A stretch of 64,000 nucleotides of DNA. Source: Candidatus Thorarchaeota archaeon. GTDB lineage: Archaea > Asgardarchaeota > Thorarchaeia > Thorarchaeales > Thorarchaeaceae. Below the pieces are notes generated by a model that was given only the letters and a program-made list of their open reading frames with translations, searched no databases and was not told the origin of the DNA. Every line of letters begins with the position of its first letter. Positions within the stretch are counted from its first letter, which is position 1. A program made the translations under genes and the position numbers. Below, in pieces: positions 33,373 to 42,438 of this stretch. The stretch covers positions 1-64,000 of the forward strand of contig JAEOUN010000058.1 in assembly GCA_016839245.1 (NCBI GenBank), in the 5' to 3' direction.

Positions 33373-33579
33373 TGCTATTATGACTCTAAGCATCTCTCTG
33401 TTTCTTTATTCTTTTGACCAGCAGCTTTGATGTACGAATGTCACACTTGAAAAATCGACATGTTTGGCATATTATAGAACGTTGTCAGTTTGGTTTCAAG
33501 ACTGAGAGGAGAGTCTTATTGAAAATTATGAAGTGGTTCTCTCGTCAACCTCTTAAGAGTGTGATATACACCACATCAT

Positions 33580-34425
33580 ATGCGATTTCCAACAAGACGT
33601 GCGTATCATACAATATATGATGACTCTCTGATAGATGCACTCACATATGCAAGGGATAATAATTGGAACGGAATCGTTCCGGATTTAGGAGTACCAACAT
33701 TCTCTCCAGAGAGAATCTCTTCTGCAGAGAGGAATCAGCTCCGAGAATTCTCTCGTACTCATTCAATTGAATGGGGTTTTCATGCGCCTGGAGATGATGT
33801 TAGTCTTCTAGCAAATTATCCTCCTATCCGTACTGGAATAATTACGTATTTTAAACAAGTCATCAATCTTGCTCGTGAGATTAGTATCGGACCAACAAAT
33901 GTGGTCGTGCATGCTGGATCTATCCCAACCTATCGAAAAGCTGGAAATCTTCCACTAGATAGCTTCAGTCAGAAACATCATGAATTATACGTGCAAACTC
34001 TTCGTGAAAATCTCTCTGAACTTCTTGAACATGCTCGTCCTCATGTTCGACTAGTGATTGAAAACCATAACTGGACCCCTCTTATTCGTGAAGTGATTGA
34101 ATACTTAATCCCACAAGGTTTGAAGTTGTGTCTTGATATACCAAAACTCTATGGTTCTGACCTTAGGATGAAAACTGATGATTGGACTCTGTTTCAAAGA
34201 TATCGTGGTTCAATCGAAGTCGTTCATATTCATGACACAATTCCACAAATTGGATCTCATCAGGTAGTTGGAAATGGACTGATAGATTTTGAACCAACTT
34301 TGAAATTTCTGAGTAAACTATCTACTAAACCTCAATACGTGTTTGAGGTTCGCCCCCGTGAAGAGGCTCAACGAAGTCTGTCAAATATTGGACAGATGAT
34401 GGACATATTCAATATTGATCTCTAG
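33580..34425 (+). CDS. sugar phosphate isomerase/epimerase-like TIM barrel
   Basis: A 281-residue alpha/beta barrel of the xylose-isomerase-like/AP-endonuclease-2 superfamily. Metal-site blocks are visible: WGFHAPG (strand with His), VVVHAGS, L-V-I-E-N-H-N-W (Glu ligand), L-C-L-D-I-P-K-L-Y (Asp), E-V-V-H-I-H-D-T and F-E-V-R-P-R. The substrate may be a sugar, inositol or nucleic acid; the missing HGP.. motifs of true AP endonucleases make a sugar isomerase or epimerase more likely. It converges on the PH-domain operon. The start is uncertain; no strong ribosome site is seen. Confidence 0.8.
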   Translation: MRFPTRRAYHTIYDDSLIDALTYARDNNWNGIVPDLGVPTFSPERISSAERNQLREFSRTHSIEWGFHAPGDDVSLLANYPPIRTGIITYFKQVINLAREISIGPTNVVVHAGSIPTYRKAGNLPLDSFSQKHHELYVQTLRENLSELLEHARPHVRLVIENHNWTPLIREVIEYLIPQGLKLCLDIPKLYGSDLRMKTDDWTLFQRYRGSIEVVHIHDTIPQIGSHQVVGNGLIDFEPTLKFLSKLSTKPQYVFEVRPREEAQRSLSNIGQMMDIFNIDL

Positions 34426-34465
34426 GAATTCTCTCAAGGTTAAAAGACACTTCAAAAGAGAACTT

Positions 34466-35230
34466 CTATGATTCTATTGAATCTTTCAATGCATCTCTTA
34501 CCTCTTTAAACGCCTCAAGAATTTCTCTCGTGAAGATAGGTTTTCTATCTCTTCGGTGGTTCCTTACTTTCCTTCCGGTAGGTTTGTGGCTCAGAATCCT
34601 CATCTCTCGTAGTATGAAGTCTCTCAATTCCTCATCAAATCTGATTCCCTCAATCTTCTCCTCAATCGCAGGTGAAGAAAATCTCGAGATAAGAAGAGCA
34701 ATGATACTTGAGGGTGGTGCACCAACTGCGCCTCCTGCGGTTTCTATAAGCACATTACCAATACTAAAAAGTCTATCAAATACACCCTTTGTTGTTCTAA
34801 CATTCACTATTGTTCTAAAGGGCACATGTTTCTGCGTAATGTTGATGATTCCTTTTTGAGTAAAAATTTCCGGCATTACATTACCTGACCATCCCATTAC
34901 AGAATAACCTATTCTTCTAATGTAGATGTACGTGTATACCGATCCTACCAGTACAAAAACAATGGCACATACTATGAATACCTGATTCACAGTATTCCAA
35001 CCAACCATTACAAGGAGCTCTAAAGGTTGATAGAATGAGATAATAATCACTCCGATGACTGGATGTACAAAACCCAGAAACAGTAGATATAATCCAATCC
35101 AGAGAAGTATCAAAATTGTACTTACTTTAATTATTTTTTTGAAAAGAAATGCGTTTGTCGGTTGAAACACTCTACCATTAAAAACATCTTTTACTGGTGG
35201 TTTGATGATACGCACTTCATCTTGTGCCAT
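34466..35230 (-). CDS. PH-domain (bPH2/YdbS-type) membrane protein, fourth of the array
   Basis: A 254-residue protein with a short cytoplasmic N-terminus (R-I-I-K-P-P...F-N-G-R-V-F-Q-P), two membrane helices (about 35-60 and 80-105), and a bacterial PH-like domain 2 (IRRIGYSV..W.GNVMPEIFTQKGIINITQKHVPFRTIVNVR...DRLFSIGNVLIETAG). The C-terminus is a charged helix that ends in a predicted coiled coil. It is the most diverged of the four: the Tyr-Ser-Gly of the AGYSG loop is replaced by AGGAVGAPP. Such domains bind lipids or proteins at the membrane face. It is the last gene of the leftward operon, 12 bases after its neighbour. Confidence 0.8.
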   Translation of the reverse strand: MAQDEVRIIKPPVKDVFNGRVFQPTNAFLFKKIIKVSTILILLWIGLYLLFLGFVHPVIGVIIISFYQPLELLVMVGWNTVNQVFIVCAIVFVLVGSVYTYIYIRRIGYSVMGWSGNVMPEIFTQKGIINITQKHVPFRTIVNVRTTKGVFDRLFSIGNVLIETAGGAVGAPPSSIIALLISRFSSPAIEEKIEGIRFDEELRDFILREMRILSHKPTGRKVRNHRRDRKPIFTREILEAFKEVRDALKDSIES

Positions 35231-35242
35231 TTCGTAAACTCC

Positions 35243-35959
35243 CTACTTTTTGTCTTTCTTTAGCAAGTCTCTAATTTCCCTAAGTACTAACAAAATTTCA
35301 TCTTCTAGGTTTTCATCATCACTTGGAATTGGCTCTTCCTCTGGGTGCACAATCTCTGTTCCCGTCACATACGGATCTTTGAATTTTCTCAATTCCCTCA
35401 AGATAAAATCACGAAGTTCCTCATAGAAGGTTATTCCCTCTAACTTTTCCTCAGCTGAGGAAGTTGTACCTGAATACCCAGCAGTTTCTATCTCAACTGA
35501 CCCAATACCAAAGAGTCGATCAACAAGGCCAGCTCGTGAACTTATGTTTGTAATGGTACGAAAAGGAACATGTTTTCTAGTTATGTTGATGATTCCTTTC
35601 TTTGTGAAAATTTCCTTTGAAACCTCTCCAGCATCAGAAAGGACTGAGTACTCAATCGAACGAAGATATATTGGAATAATAATGGCCGCAGGAATTAACC
35701 AAATTGCTGTAATCACCCAGTACCATAGATTTAGAATATTCCACCATTGATAGAAGATTGTTTCAACAGAGCCTCCAGAGGCTAATCCAACTAGCCAAAG
35801 GACGAAGGCCAGAGATCCCATAATTATTAGCCAAAGTCCAACAGCTGTAAAGATACACATAAACCACATCTTATTTCTGAATGCCTTTGATGGTCGGAAT
35901 ATCTTCCCATAAGCTACATTTTCCATTGGGGGTTTGATTATCTTTCCTTCACTAGTCAT
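35243..35959 (-). CDS. PH-domain (bPH2/YdbS-type) membrane protein, third of the array
   Basis: A 238-residue paralog with the same order of parts: K-I-I-K-P-P, two helices (about 30-55 and 75-100), then the PH-like domain with SIEYSVLSDAGEVSKEIFTK, GIINITRKHVPFRTITNISS and DRLFGIGSVEIETAGYSG, and a C-terminal E-I-R-D-L-L-K-K helix. Its start overlaps the stop of the preceding gene by four bases, so it is translationally coupled. The Gly/Gln-rich insertion after AGYSG in copies one and two is shorter here. Confidence 0.8.
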   Translation of the reverse strand: MTSEGKIIKPPMENVAYGKIFRPSKAFRNKMWFMCIFTAVGLWLIIMGSLAFVLWLVGLASGGSVETIFYQWWNILNLWYWVITAIWLIPAAIIIPIYLRSIEYSVLSDAGEVSKEIFTKKGIINITRKHVPFRTITNISSRAGLVDRLFGIGSVEIETAGYSGTTSSAEEKLEGITFYEELRDFILRELRKFKDPYVTGTEIVHPEEEPIPSDDENLEDEILLVLREIRDLLKKDKK

Positions 35960-36720
35960 CTATCTCTCTCCTCCCTGTCAAATTTGTCTTCAATACGTTC
36001 CAAAACATTTCGAATCTCCTGCAATGTGATAAGCATCTCATCATCAAGACTATTGGGCAATCTCGGGGCTAATTCCTCTCTTGGATGGACAACCTCAGTA
36101 CCCACAACATAGGGGTCTCTGAATCTTCTTAATTCCTGCAAGATGAAATCCCGTACTTCTTCGTAGAACGTGATTCCCTCCAGCTTCTCTTCTGGTCCAG
36201 CTTGTCCCTGAGGGCCTCCAGAATATCCTGCTGTCTGAATCTCAACTGTACCGATTCCAAAGAGTCGATCTATTGGTCCTGCTCTGCTTGATATGTTCGT
36301 TATCGTCCTGAATGGAACATGTTTCTTTGTGATGTTGACGAGACCTTTTTTCACGTATATCTCCGGCATCACCAATCCCGATTTCGAAATAACACTGTAC
36401 TCGATACTTCTAATGTAGAGTGGTATCATGATTGTCATGGGGAGCCACCAGACTATGAGTGAGAGGCCATACCAAAAACTAAGGATTGGGAGTACGTCAT
36501 AAAAGACTGCGAAGAAGGTATACCACGTTGCATCATTATCCGTCATGTAAATCCATGCTCCTAAAATGAGAACACCCACTGCAAGCATCCAGATGAAAAT
36601 TGCAACTATGATAGCAGTAAACCACTCCTTGTAGTAAAATCGTGTATCTGGTTTGAATACTTTCCCTCTTGTCACATCTTCCATAGGCGGTTTGATAATT
36701 CGACCTTCTTCGCTTCCCAT
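35956..36720 (-). CDS. PH-domain (bPH2/YdbS-type) membrane protein, second of the array
   Basis: A 254-residue paralog: R-I-I-K-P-P-M-E-D-V-T-R-G-K-V-F-K-P, two membrane helices, and the PH-like domain with IRSIEYSVISKSGLVMPEIY, KHVPFRTITNISSRAG and RLFGIGTVEIQTAGYSGG. After the domain comes a Gly/Pro/Gln segment and the E-K-L-E-G-I-T-F-Y-E-E-V-R-D-F-I-L motif shared by all copies, then a conserved T-E-V-V-H-P-R-E-E segment and a coiled-coil end (EIRNVLERIEDKFDREE). The last element suggests oligomers among the four proteins. Confidence 0.8.
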   Translation of the reverse strand: MGSEEGRIIKPPMEDVTRGKVFKPDTRFYYKEWFTAIIVAIFIWMLAVGVLILGAWIYMTDNDATWYTFFAVFYDVLPILSFWYGLSLIVWWLPMTIMIPLYIRSIEYSVISKSGLVMPEIYVKKGLVNITKKHVPFRTITNISSRAGPIDRLFGIGTVEIQTAGYSGGPQGQAGPEEKLEGITFYEEVRDFILQELRRFRDPYVVGTEVVHPREELAPRLPNSLDDEMLITLQEIRNVLERIEDKFDREERDR

Positions 36721-36744
36721 TTTCTTAACCTCTCGTTTGTGATA

Positions 36745-37470
36745 TTACAGTTTTGTCCTAAGAATTTCACGGATATCTCTGATAGCGCTTAAAATTTCGT
36801 CATCCAATGATTCTGTCAATCTTGGTACTGGTTCTTCTCGTGGTAAGACAACCTCTGTTCCTATAGTATATGGGTCTCTGAACCTTCTCAGCTCACCTAA
36901 CACAAAATCGGCGAGTGATTCAAAAGCTCTGACTCCCTCAAGTTTCTCTTCAGGTCCAGTATTTCCCGTTGGCCCACCAGAATATCCTGCTGTCTGAATT
37001 TCGACATTACCAATACCAAACAATCTATCAAGAATACCGGCACGGCTTGATATGTTCGTTATCGTTCTAAAGGGAACATGTTTCTTTGTGATGTTGATGA
37101 TACCTTTTCGAACATAGATTTCTGGTGATGCTTCTCCTGATTCTGAAACCACTGAATACTCAATGGCATTGATGTAGACCGGAATTGCAATTAAAGCTGG
37201 AATAAACCAGATGAGATCGATAACTATTGTCCAATGGTTAACAATCCATAGATTCTGTATGATAATGGCTGCATAGTCCCATCCGTTATCCATTGCAATA
37301 AGATAGAATAGACCATAAAATGATCCCATAACTACGAGCCAAATTCCTACAGCAATCAGTGTTGCAATAAACCAATATTTATTCCTAAAAGCCTTTGATG
37401 GCTTGAATTTCTTACCACTGGATTTTTTCTCCATCATCGGGAAATATCCAGCTTCTACTTCCTCATTCAA
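36745..37470 (-). CDS. PH-domain (bPH2/YdbS-type) membrane protein, first of the array
   Basis: A 241-residue paralog, starting with a TTG about ten bases after AAGGTGA. It has the FKPSKAFRNKYWF segment before the first helix (shared with copy three), two membrane helices and the PH-like domain (INAIEYSVVSESGEASPEIY, GIINITKKHVPFRTITNISS, DRLFGIGNVEIQTAGYSGG). Unlike the others it begins with an acidic EEVEAGYFPMMEKK. It follows the unknown protein at 37476 by five bases, so it is in one operon with it. Confidence 0.8.
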   Translation of the reverse strand: MNEEVEAGYFPMMEKKSSGKKFKPSKAFRNKYWFIATLIAVGIWLVVMGSFYGLFYLIAMDNGWDYAAIIIQNLWIVNHWTIVIDLIWFIPALIAIPVYINAIEYSVVSESGEASPEIYVRKGIINITKKHVPFRTITNISSRAGILDRLFGIGNVEIQTAGYSGGPTGNTGPEEKLEGVRAFESLADFVLGELRRFRDPYTIGTEVVLPREEPVPRLTESLDDEILSAIRDIREILRTKL

Positions 37471-37475
37471 TTCTA

Positions 37476-38132
37476 TTATTCACCTTCTTGAATTTCTCTT
37501 TGATAGCGAGGAAGTTGTTTTGCACCGAGTTTTCCAAGGATTCTGTTTGACTGCTCCGTCATGTACATGTCTTCTTCTTTTGGATTCAATATGAGATTAT
37601 ACTCTCTTTGAATTACATGAAGAGTCTCTCTACACTCCTCTTCTTTCGGACATGGTTTTCCATCACTCTTTGCTTGAGGTGAATATGGTGTACCATCACA
37701 CAATTTTCCACCATAATTAGAATGCTCGTACCAAATTACCACACCTAATCTGAGTGTAAAAACAATGAAGACATTCGTATTTGCTTGATAGTCAAAACCT
37801 GTGAGGATTCCTTTCTCTCCATCAACATTCTCGATATCTAGTCGATGGCTATTTGCATGTTGTTTGAGATCGTCTTCAATCTTTGATTTTGCTCGACTAA
37901 GAACCCTCGAAACATATGCTGCGTTTGAAAACTGAATTTTACGTATTTTCTCTTTCTCTCTCTTTGCTTTTTTGAAGTCTTTGATTCTATCATCAATCTC
38001 CATTGAGAGAATTTCAAAGATGTACTCGGGAATATCGTTGGGTTTCTCATATAAGCTGAAAATATCTGATGTGGGTTTTCCATGATGGTATTCCCACCAG
38101 ACCACTGCTTCATGATTTGAGAGTAATCCCAT
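37476..38132 (-). CDS. unknown protein heading the PH-domain operon
   Basis: A 218-residue soluble protein if it starts at the ATG whose last base is 38132, nine bases after GAGGA; a longer frame upstream runs through the promoter and is unlikely. The central part has helical, lysine-rich stretches (IKDFKKAKREKEKIRK) and the end has a cysteine set (LCDGTPY, KPCPKEEEC) that may bind metal. A strand pair (VFIVFTLRLGVVIWYE) lies before it. I do not recognise the family. As the first gene of the operon it is likely functionally linked to the PH-domain membrane proteins. Confidence 0.6.
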   Translation of the reverse strand: MGLLSNHEAVVWWEYHHGKPTSDIFSLYEKPNDIPEYIFEILSMEIDDRIKDFKKAKREKEKIRKIQFSNAAYVSRVLSRAKSKIEDDLKQHANSHRLDIENVDGEKGILTGFDYQANTNVFIVFTLRLGVVIWYEHSNYGGKLCDGTPYSPQAKSDGKPCPKEEECRETLHVIQREYNLILNPKEEDMYMTEQSNRILGKLGAKQLPRYQREIQEGE

Positions 38133-38191
38133 GATATACTTCCTCGCGTACGCACTTTTTAACCTTTTCTGGTCAAAATTTACTGCGTTCT

Positions 38192-38250
38192 GGTAAACAT
38201 TTATATACAAATTGTTATAAACTTTTACCATCATGCGGTAAACATTTGTA
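38192..38250. promoter_or_regulatory. repeated operator-like motif between divergent operons
   Basis: GGTAAACATTTATA (38192-38205) and GGTAAACATTTGTA (38237-38250) are direct repeats with one difference, 45 bases apart. TTTTACC at 38223-38229, seven bases before the second GGTAAAC, is an inverted half-site. The region lies between the leftward start at 38132 and the rightward start at 38299 and holds a TATATA-like element. It looks like a shared binding site for one regulator of both operons. Confidence 0.55.
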
Positions 38251-38298
38251 TTGTAATACTGAAGATGACCGTTATGATATGATTAAGGTTGGATAAAA

Positions 38299-39069
38299 TT
38301 GGCACAAAATGGAAAAGTTATTCGAACTGAAGGTCTGAGTAAGAACTTTGGTTCAGTCCAAGCCGTTAGAGACTTGGACCTGGAGGTCCTCTCTGGGGGT
38401 CGATTTGGTTTTCTTGGTCCGAACGGAGCTGGGAAGACCACTACGGTAAGAATTCTCTCTGGACTCCTTAGGCAAACTAGTGGTAATGCCACCGTTTGTG
38501 GATTTGATATCAATACGCAGCGTGATGAGATTAAAGCTGTCACTGGTTTGCTACCCGAGTCTCCAGGATTGTATTCAAAGCTATCAGCTGTGGAATTTCT
38601 TGAGTTTATAGGAGCATTAAATGGAAGAAATGGTGAGCATCTGAACAGACGGATTGATAGTCTACTTGGGATGCTTGGCTTAGAAGGTCGACAGGATGAT
38701 CTTTTGGAATCGTATTCTTCAGGAATGAAACAAAAGGTTCTGGTTGCATCAACGCTTCTTCATGAGCCAAAGTTGGTCTTTCTTGATGAACCCACATCAA
38801 GATTGGATCCTGCAGCAAGTGCTTTAGTCAAGGATTTAATACTCGCTCTTGCGGAGGAAACTGCAACTAGTTTCTTTATCTGCACACACCAGACCTCTTT
38901 CGCTGAGGATGTCTGTGATATCGTTGGTATTCTTAATGAAGGTCAATTAGTCGTACATGGTTCGCCTAATGAGATCATGGACTCTATGAAGGTACATAAT
39001 CTTGAGGAAGCGTATCTTCAGATCGTCGGTGGTCTTGTCGATAGGAAGGCCTTACTGGCATGGAGGTAA
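38299..39069 (+). CDS. ABC transporter ATP-binding protein (CcmA-type), paralog of 6962
   Basis: A 256-residue ATPase with Walker A GPNGAGKT (40-47), signature YSSGM, Walker B LVFLDEP and the H-loop in ICTHQTSF. Long blocks are identical to the ATPase at 6962 (RQDDLLESYS.GMKQKVLVAST and LDEPTSRLDPAASALVKD). The TTG start gives the same length as that protein. It serves the two permeases that follow. The first 200 bases upstream hold the shared operator-like motif, so expression may be tied to the PH-domain operon. Confidence 0.9.
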   Translation: MAQNGKVIRTEGLSKNFGSVQAVRDLDLEVLSGGRFGFLGPNGAGKTTTVRILSGLLRQTSGNATVCGFDINTQRDEIKAVTGLLPESPGLYSKLSAVEFLEFIGALNGRNGEHLNRRIDSLLGMLGLEGRQDDLLESYSSGMKQKVLVASTLLHEPKLVFLDEPTSRLDPAASALVKDLILALAEETATSFFICTHQTSFAEDVCDIVGILNEGQLVVHGSPNEIMDSMKVHNLEEAYLQIVGGLVDRKALLAWR

Positions 39070-39074
39070 CACTA

Positions 39075-40754
39075 GTGGCGCGACAATGGCTTGCTATTGC
39101 AAAGGCTGAATTTCAAGTATTATCTGCAAGCATGAGATCGCATAGAGCCATTTATGTAGGGACTCTCACAGTCATCGCATTCCTTTGGGCGATAGTGATC
39201 GCTCCAATTGTGATTGGTTCATTTATCAATGCAATAATTCCAATGGACTCCTTACGACCCCTCTTGCAGTTTATATTTCCAGGAATGATGCGCACAATAA
39301 TCCTGTTCCTATGGATTCTATTGCTACTATTTCCTCTCTCCTACGCGCTCCAAGAGATAAAGATAGGTCAGTGGGAGATATTCCTATCTAACAATGTATC
39401 AACTAGAAGCATCTTATCTGGTACATTTCTAGGAAAGGTTCCTCTTTTTGGGCTTGTTGTTGTGTTTCTTTCCCCTCTCCTGATTGCTCCCTTAGTACTG
39501 GCATTTGAGGTCAACATCTTTGGTCAGTTTTTACTCTATGGTGTTATCATACTTCTAGCTCTAGGCACAATATGGCTCTCAAACTTTGTGACCAGTGTTA
39601 TTCAGGCTAGACTAGGTGACTCTCCACGAGGAAATGATATTGCAAAAGCAATTTCGATGATAGTTGCCATCATAGTCATCATTCCAATGTATGGTTTGAT
39701 GTTCTTTCTCCCAAATATGTCTGAAATGATGGGGATGGATGCGTTTCTTGTCTTGCCCTCCACATGGTTTGCAGATACTTTAAGCTGGGTTGCAATCACT
39801 TTCAATAGCGTTGGATTAACACCTGATCAGATTGCTTACTTTGGTAGTGTTCTCCAGTTGAATTTACTTGCATCCTTCCTATTAATGGGTGGCTTCGTCA
39901 TAGTAACCGTTATTCTTGCTTTAGTGGCTGCTGATAGAATCTTCACTATTGATGCTGGTGTACGGACGCAAATAGTCACAACAATACGAGGGGAGAACTT
40001 CATTCTCCGAGGTATAAGAAGACTCGATCCCGGTCCATTTGGTACACTAATAGTGTCTAACTTCAAGGACTTCATGCGTAAGGCACAGAATCTATCAAAG
40101 ATATTCTATGGAGTTGTGCTTGCATGCATAATGCCTGTTATTCTGGCTACACTTGATCCTGAATATGCACAGATGAGGGAGATGGTGTTTATGATTATTG
40201 CAATGCTTTCGCTTATTGGAGCGTTCCCATTTGCGGGTGTAGGATTTCTGGAGAGTAAGGACCAGCTCTGGATGATTCAAGGAGCACCTAACGGGGCATC
40301 GAAGTTTGTGAAAAGCAGAATCGTAACTCAAGCAATGATTGGTATACCTCTAATCTTTATACCTACCACACTCATGTATATTCTACTTGAGATGACCCTT
40401 GTTGAATTCCTTGTATTAATCCTTCTTGGATATATGGCAATACTTGGAGGTATGCTAATTTCAACAGGAATTACTGCCGGGAATCCCAATTATGAGGATA
40501 CAAAGTCTCCAGCGCATCAAGCTAACCTAATGACCTCCGTGATGTTAGCTGAGTTCTCCATCATAGGTGTTCTCTTTGTAGATATGTTTCTGACAATTGG
40601 TCTAGATATTGATCTATTTGGATGGATTTCTAGTATTGTCGGTCCTGCTAATGTCATGTTTGGCATGTCCTTGATGGGTCTGATGGTACAATGGACAATT
40701 GGTGCAGTTCTTGTCTGGACTGGAATTAGAAAATTATCACGTCCTGCAACATAG
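39075..40754 (+). CDS. ABC-2 type permease, paralog of 7735
   Basis: About 560 residues with twelve predicted helices in two halves. I chose GTG 39075 because GGAGGT at 39062-39067 is seven bases before it and because it aligns with the start of the permease at 7735 (V-x-R/Q-Q-W-L-x-I-A-K-A-E). An ATG at 39060 overlaps the ATPase stop. Family blocks: LQEIKIGQWEIFLSNNVSTR, LPSTWFADTL and NPNYEDTKSPAHQ. It works with the ATPase at 38299; the substrate is unknown. The next permease begins four bases after its stop. Confidence 0.85.
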   Translation: MARQWLAIAKAEFQVLSASMRSHRAIYVGTLTVIAFLWAIVIAPIVIGSFINAIIPMDSLRPLLQFIFPGMMRTIILFLWILLLLFPLSYALQEIKIGQWEIFLSNNVSTRSILSGTFLGKVPLFGLVVVFLSPLLIAPLVLAFEVNIFGQFLLYGVIILLALGTIWLSNFVTSVIQARLGDSPRGNDIAKAISMIVAIIVIIPMYGLMFFLPNMSEMMGMDAFLVLPSTWFADTLSWVAITFNSVGLTPDQIAYFGSVLQLNLLASFLLMGGFVIVTVILALVAADRIFTIDAGVRTQIVTTIRGENFILRGIRRLDPGPFGTLIVSNFKDFMRKAQNLSKIFYGVVLACIMPVILATLDPEYAQMREMVFMIIAMLSLIGAFPFAGVGFLESKDQLWMIQGAPNGASKFVKSRIVTQAMIGIPLIFIPTTLMYILLEMTLVEFLVLILLGYMAILGGMLISTGITAGNPNYEDTKSPAHQANLMTSVMLAEFSIIGVLFVDMFLTIGLDIDLFGWISSIVGPANVMFGMSLMGLMVQWTIGAVLVWTGIRKLSRPAT

Positions 40755-40757
40755 AAT

Positions 40758-42404
40758 ATGAAGTGTCTCTTGATGAAAGCAAACTGGTATCATATCGCAA
40801 AGGCCGAATACCTGGTTATGACAGCCAGGTTTCGGTCTAAGCGAAAAACGGTGATGATCAGCCTATTCACATTCAGTATTGTCTGGGCTCTCTTCATCGT
40901 ACCAGTTATTGCTTCAGTCTTCATTCATTGGTTTGATGCTCAACTGCAATCTTTGTTGGTTCTCGGTCTCTCAGGATTCATGCGATCACTTGTGATGTTT
41001 GTATGGTTTGTATATCTCTTCTATCCAATAAGCTACTCACTTGAGGAACTTAAGATTGGTCAATGGGAAATTATGTTGAGTAATAATGTAAGCACAAGAG
41101 CAATAATGATTGGTTCTTTCCTCGGACGAATTCCACTCTATACGATTGGTGTCTTCATCCTGATACCTATCATTCTCTCTCCCTTTGTGCAGTTTTATAG
41201 AATAACCATTCTTGGTCAGTTGTTTTTGTACCTTTCACTCATTTTGGTTATTCTAAGTACACTCTGGTTATCGACTTTTCTGACTACTGTTATACAATCA
41301 AAGCTTGCTCAATCTCCAAGGGGTGATGAGCTTGCCAGAGGTCTATCTATTGTTCTGGGATTTGCAGCAATAATTCCTCTCTATGGTATCATATTCCTCT
41401 CTAATCTGATAAGTCAAATACTTAGTTTAGACATATTCTTGTTCCTACCTTTCACATGGGGCGCAGACTTAGCTACTTCCATAGTTCTCAGGTTCAATGG
41501 TATTGGCTTAGACATCATAGAGATTTGTAGACTCGAATCGATGTTAGGTCTACCACCTCTGCTCAATCTTGCGCTTCTCTCAATGTTCTCAATAGCAGTC
41601 GTTGCAATAGCTCTATCCTCAGCGGATCAACTATTCCGAATTGACCTTGGGCCACGTTCTGAACGAGTACGTCGAACTGGGACCGAAAATATTATTCTTC
41701 GCGGAATTCGTAGATTGATTCCAGGATCATTCTCAATCATTCTGATTACTACATTGAAAGATTTTGGTAGAAAACCTTCAAACACCTCGAAGGTAGTTCT
41801 TGGTGCTTTACTCGCAATTGTCCTGCCATTGTTGGTCGATGCATCTGGACTTGGATCTGAGAGTCAAAGTATTTTCTTATTCACAATAGCTTTGGCGGCA
41901 GGAATGATTGTCGCCATGATTAGTGCGATGACCTTTGGTGGTACAGGTTTCTTGGACTCTCAAGATCAACTCTGGATGTTGAAGAGTACACCTCATGGTG
42001 TTGAACGTTTTGTGAAAGCGCGTCTTGTTGAATCATTATTATTTGGATTTCCAATGACAATAATAGCATCGGTTATCATTCAATTTACTGTTGGACTGAA
42101 TTTAACCGAATTTCTTGTTATTATCCTTAGCACATCTTTGGCTATGATTGGTGCGACATTAGTAAGTACTGGGGTAACAACAAACAATCCAAGTTATGAT
42201 GACACTCAAAGTAAATCTTTCAAGGATAATACAGGTATAATGATGTCAATCATAATGTTCTCGATGATTATCGTTGTGCCATTAGCAATAGTGCCCATGT
42301 TTAGAAATCTGTTCATTCTCACATTGATACCTGCATCATTGTTACTTCTGGTTGGAATTACTCTGACAATCTTTGGAACGAAAAAGCTAGCAAATCCTGA
42401 TTAA
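40758..42404 (+). CDS. ABC-2 type permease, second of the operon
   Basis: A 548-residue paralog of the preceding permease (shared LEELKIGQWEIMLSNNVSTR, LPFTWGADLA and NPSYDDTQSKS blocks), with the same twelve-helix plan. The two permeases and one ATPase would form a heterodimeric exporter, whereas the related operon at 6962 has a single permease and would form a homodimer. ATG 40773 is an alternative start and aligns slightly better with the other copies. The 3' end converges on a methyltransferase gene. Confidence 0.85.
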   Translation: MKCLLMKANWYHIAKAEYLVMTARFRSKRKTVMISLFTFSIVWALFIVPVIASVFIHWFDAQLQSLLVLGLSGFMRSLVMFVWFVYLFYPISYSLEELKIGQWEIMLSNNVSTRAIMIGSFLGRIPLYTIGVFILIPIILSPFVQFYRITILGQLFLYLSLILVILSTLWLSTFLTTVIQSKLAQSPRGDELARGLSIVLGFAAIIPLYGIIFLSNLISQILSLDIFLFLPFTWGADLATSIVLRFNGIGLDIIEICRLESMLGLPPLLNLALLSMFSIAVVAIALSSADQLFRIDLGPRSERVRRTGTENIILRGIRRLIPGSFSIILITTLKDFGRKPSNTSKVVLGALLAIVLPLLVDASGLGSESQSIFLFTIALAAGMIVAMISAMTFGGTGFLDSQDQLWMLKSTPHGVERFVKARLVESLLFGFPMTIIASVIIQFTVGLNLTEFLVIILSTSLAMIGATLVSTGVTTNNPSYDDTQSKSFKDNTGIMMSIIMFSMIIVVPLAIVPMFRNLFILTLIPASLLLLVGITLTIFGTKKLANPD

Positions 42405-42438
42405 GACTAGCCATCATTATAGTATCGCATTATTTCTA

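Noticed and set aside
33414..33620. A 68-residue frame before the sugar-isomerase-like gene
   Set aside because: It overlaps the start of the better-supported gene, has no ribosome site and a composition typical of noncoding sequence.
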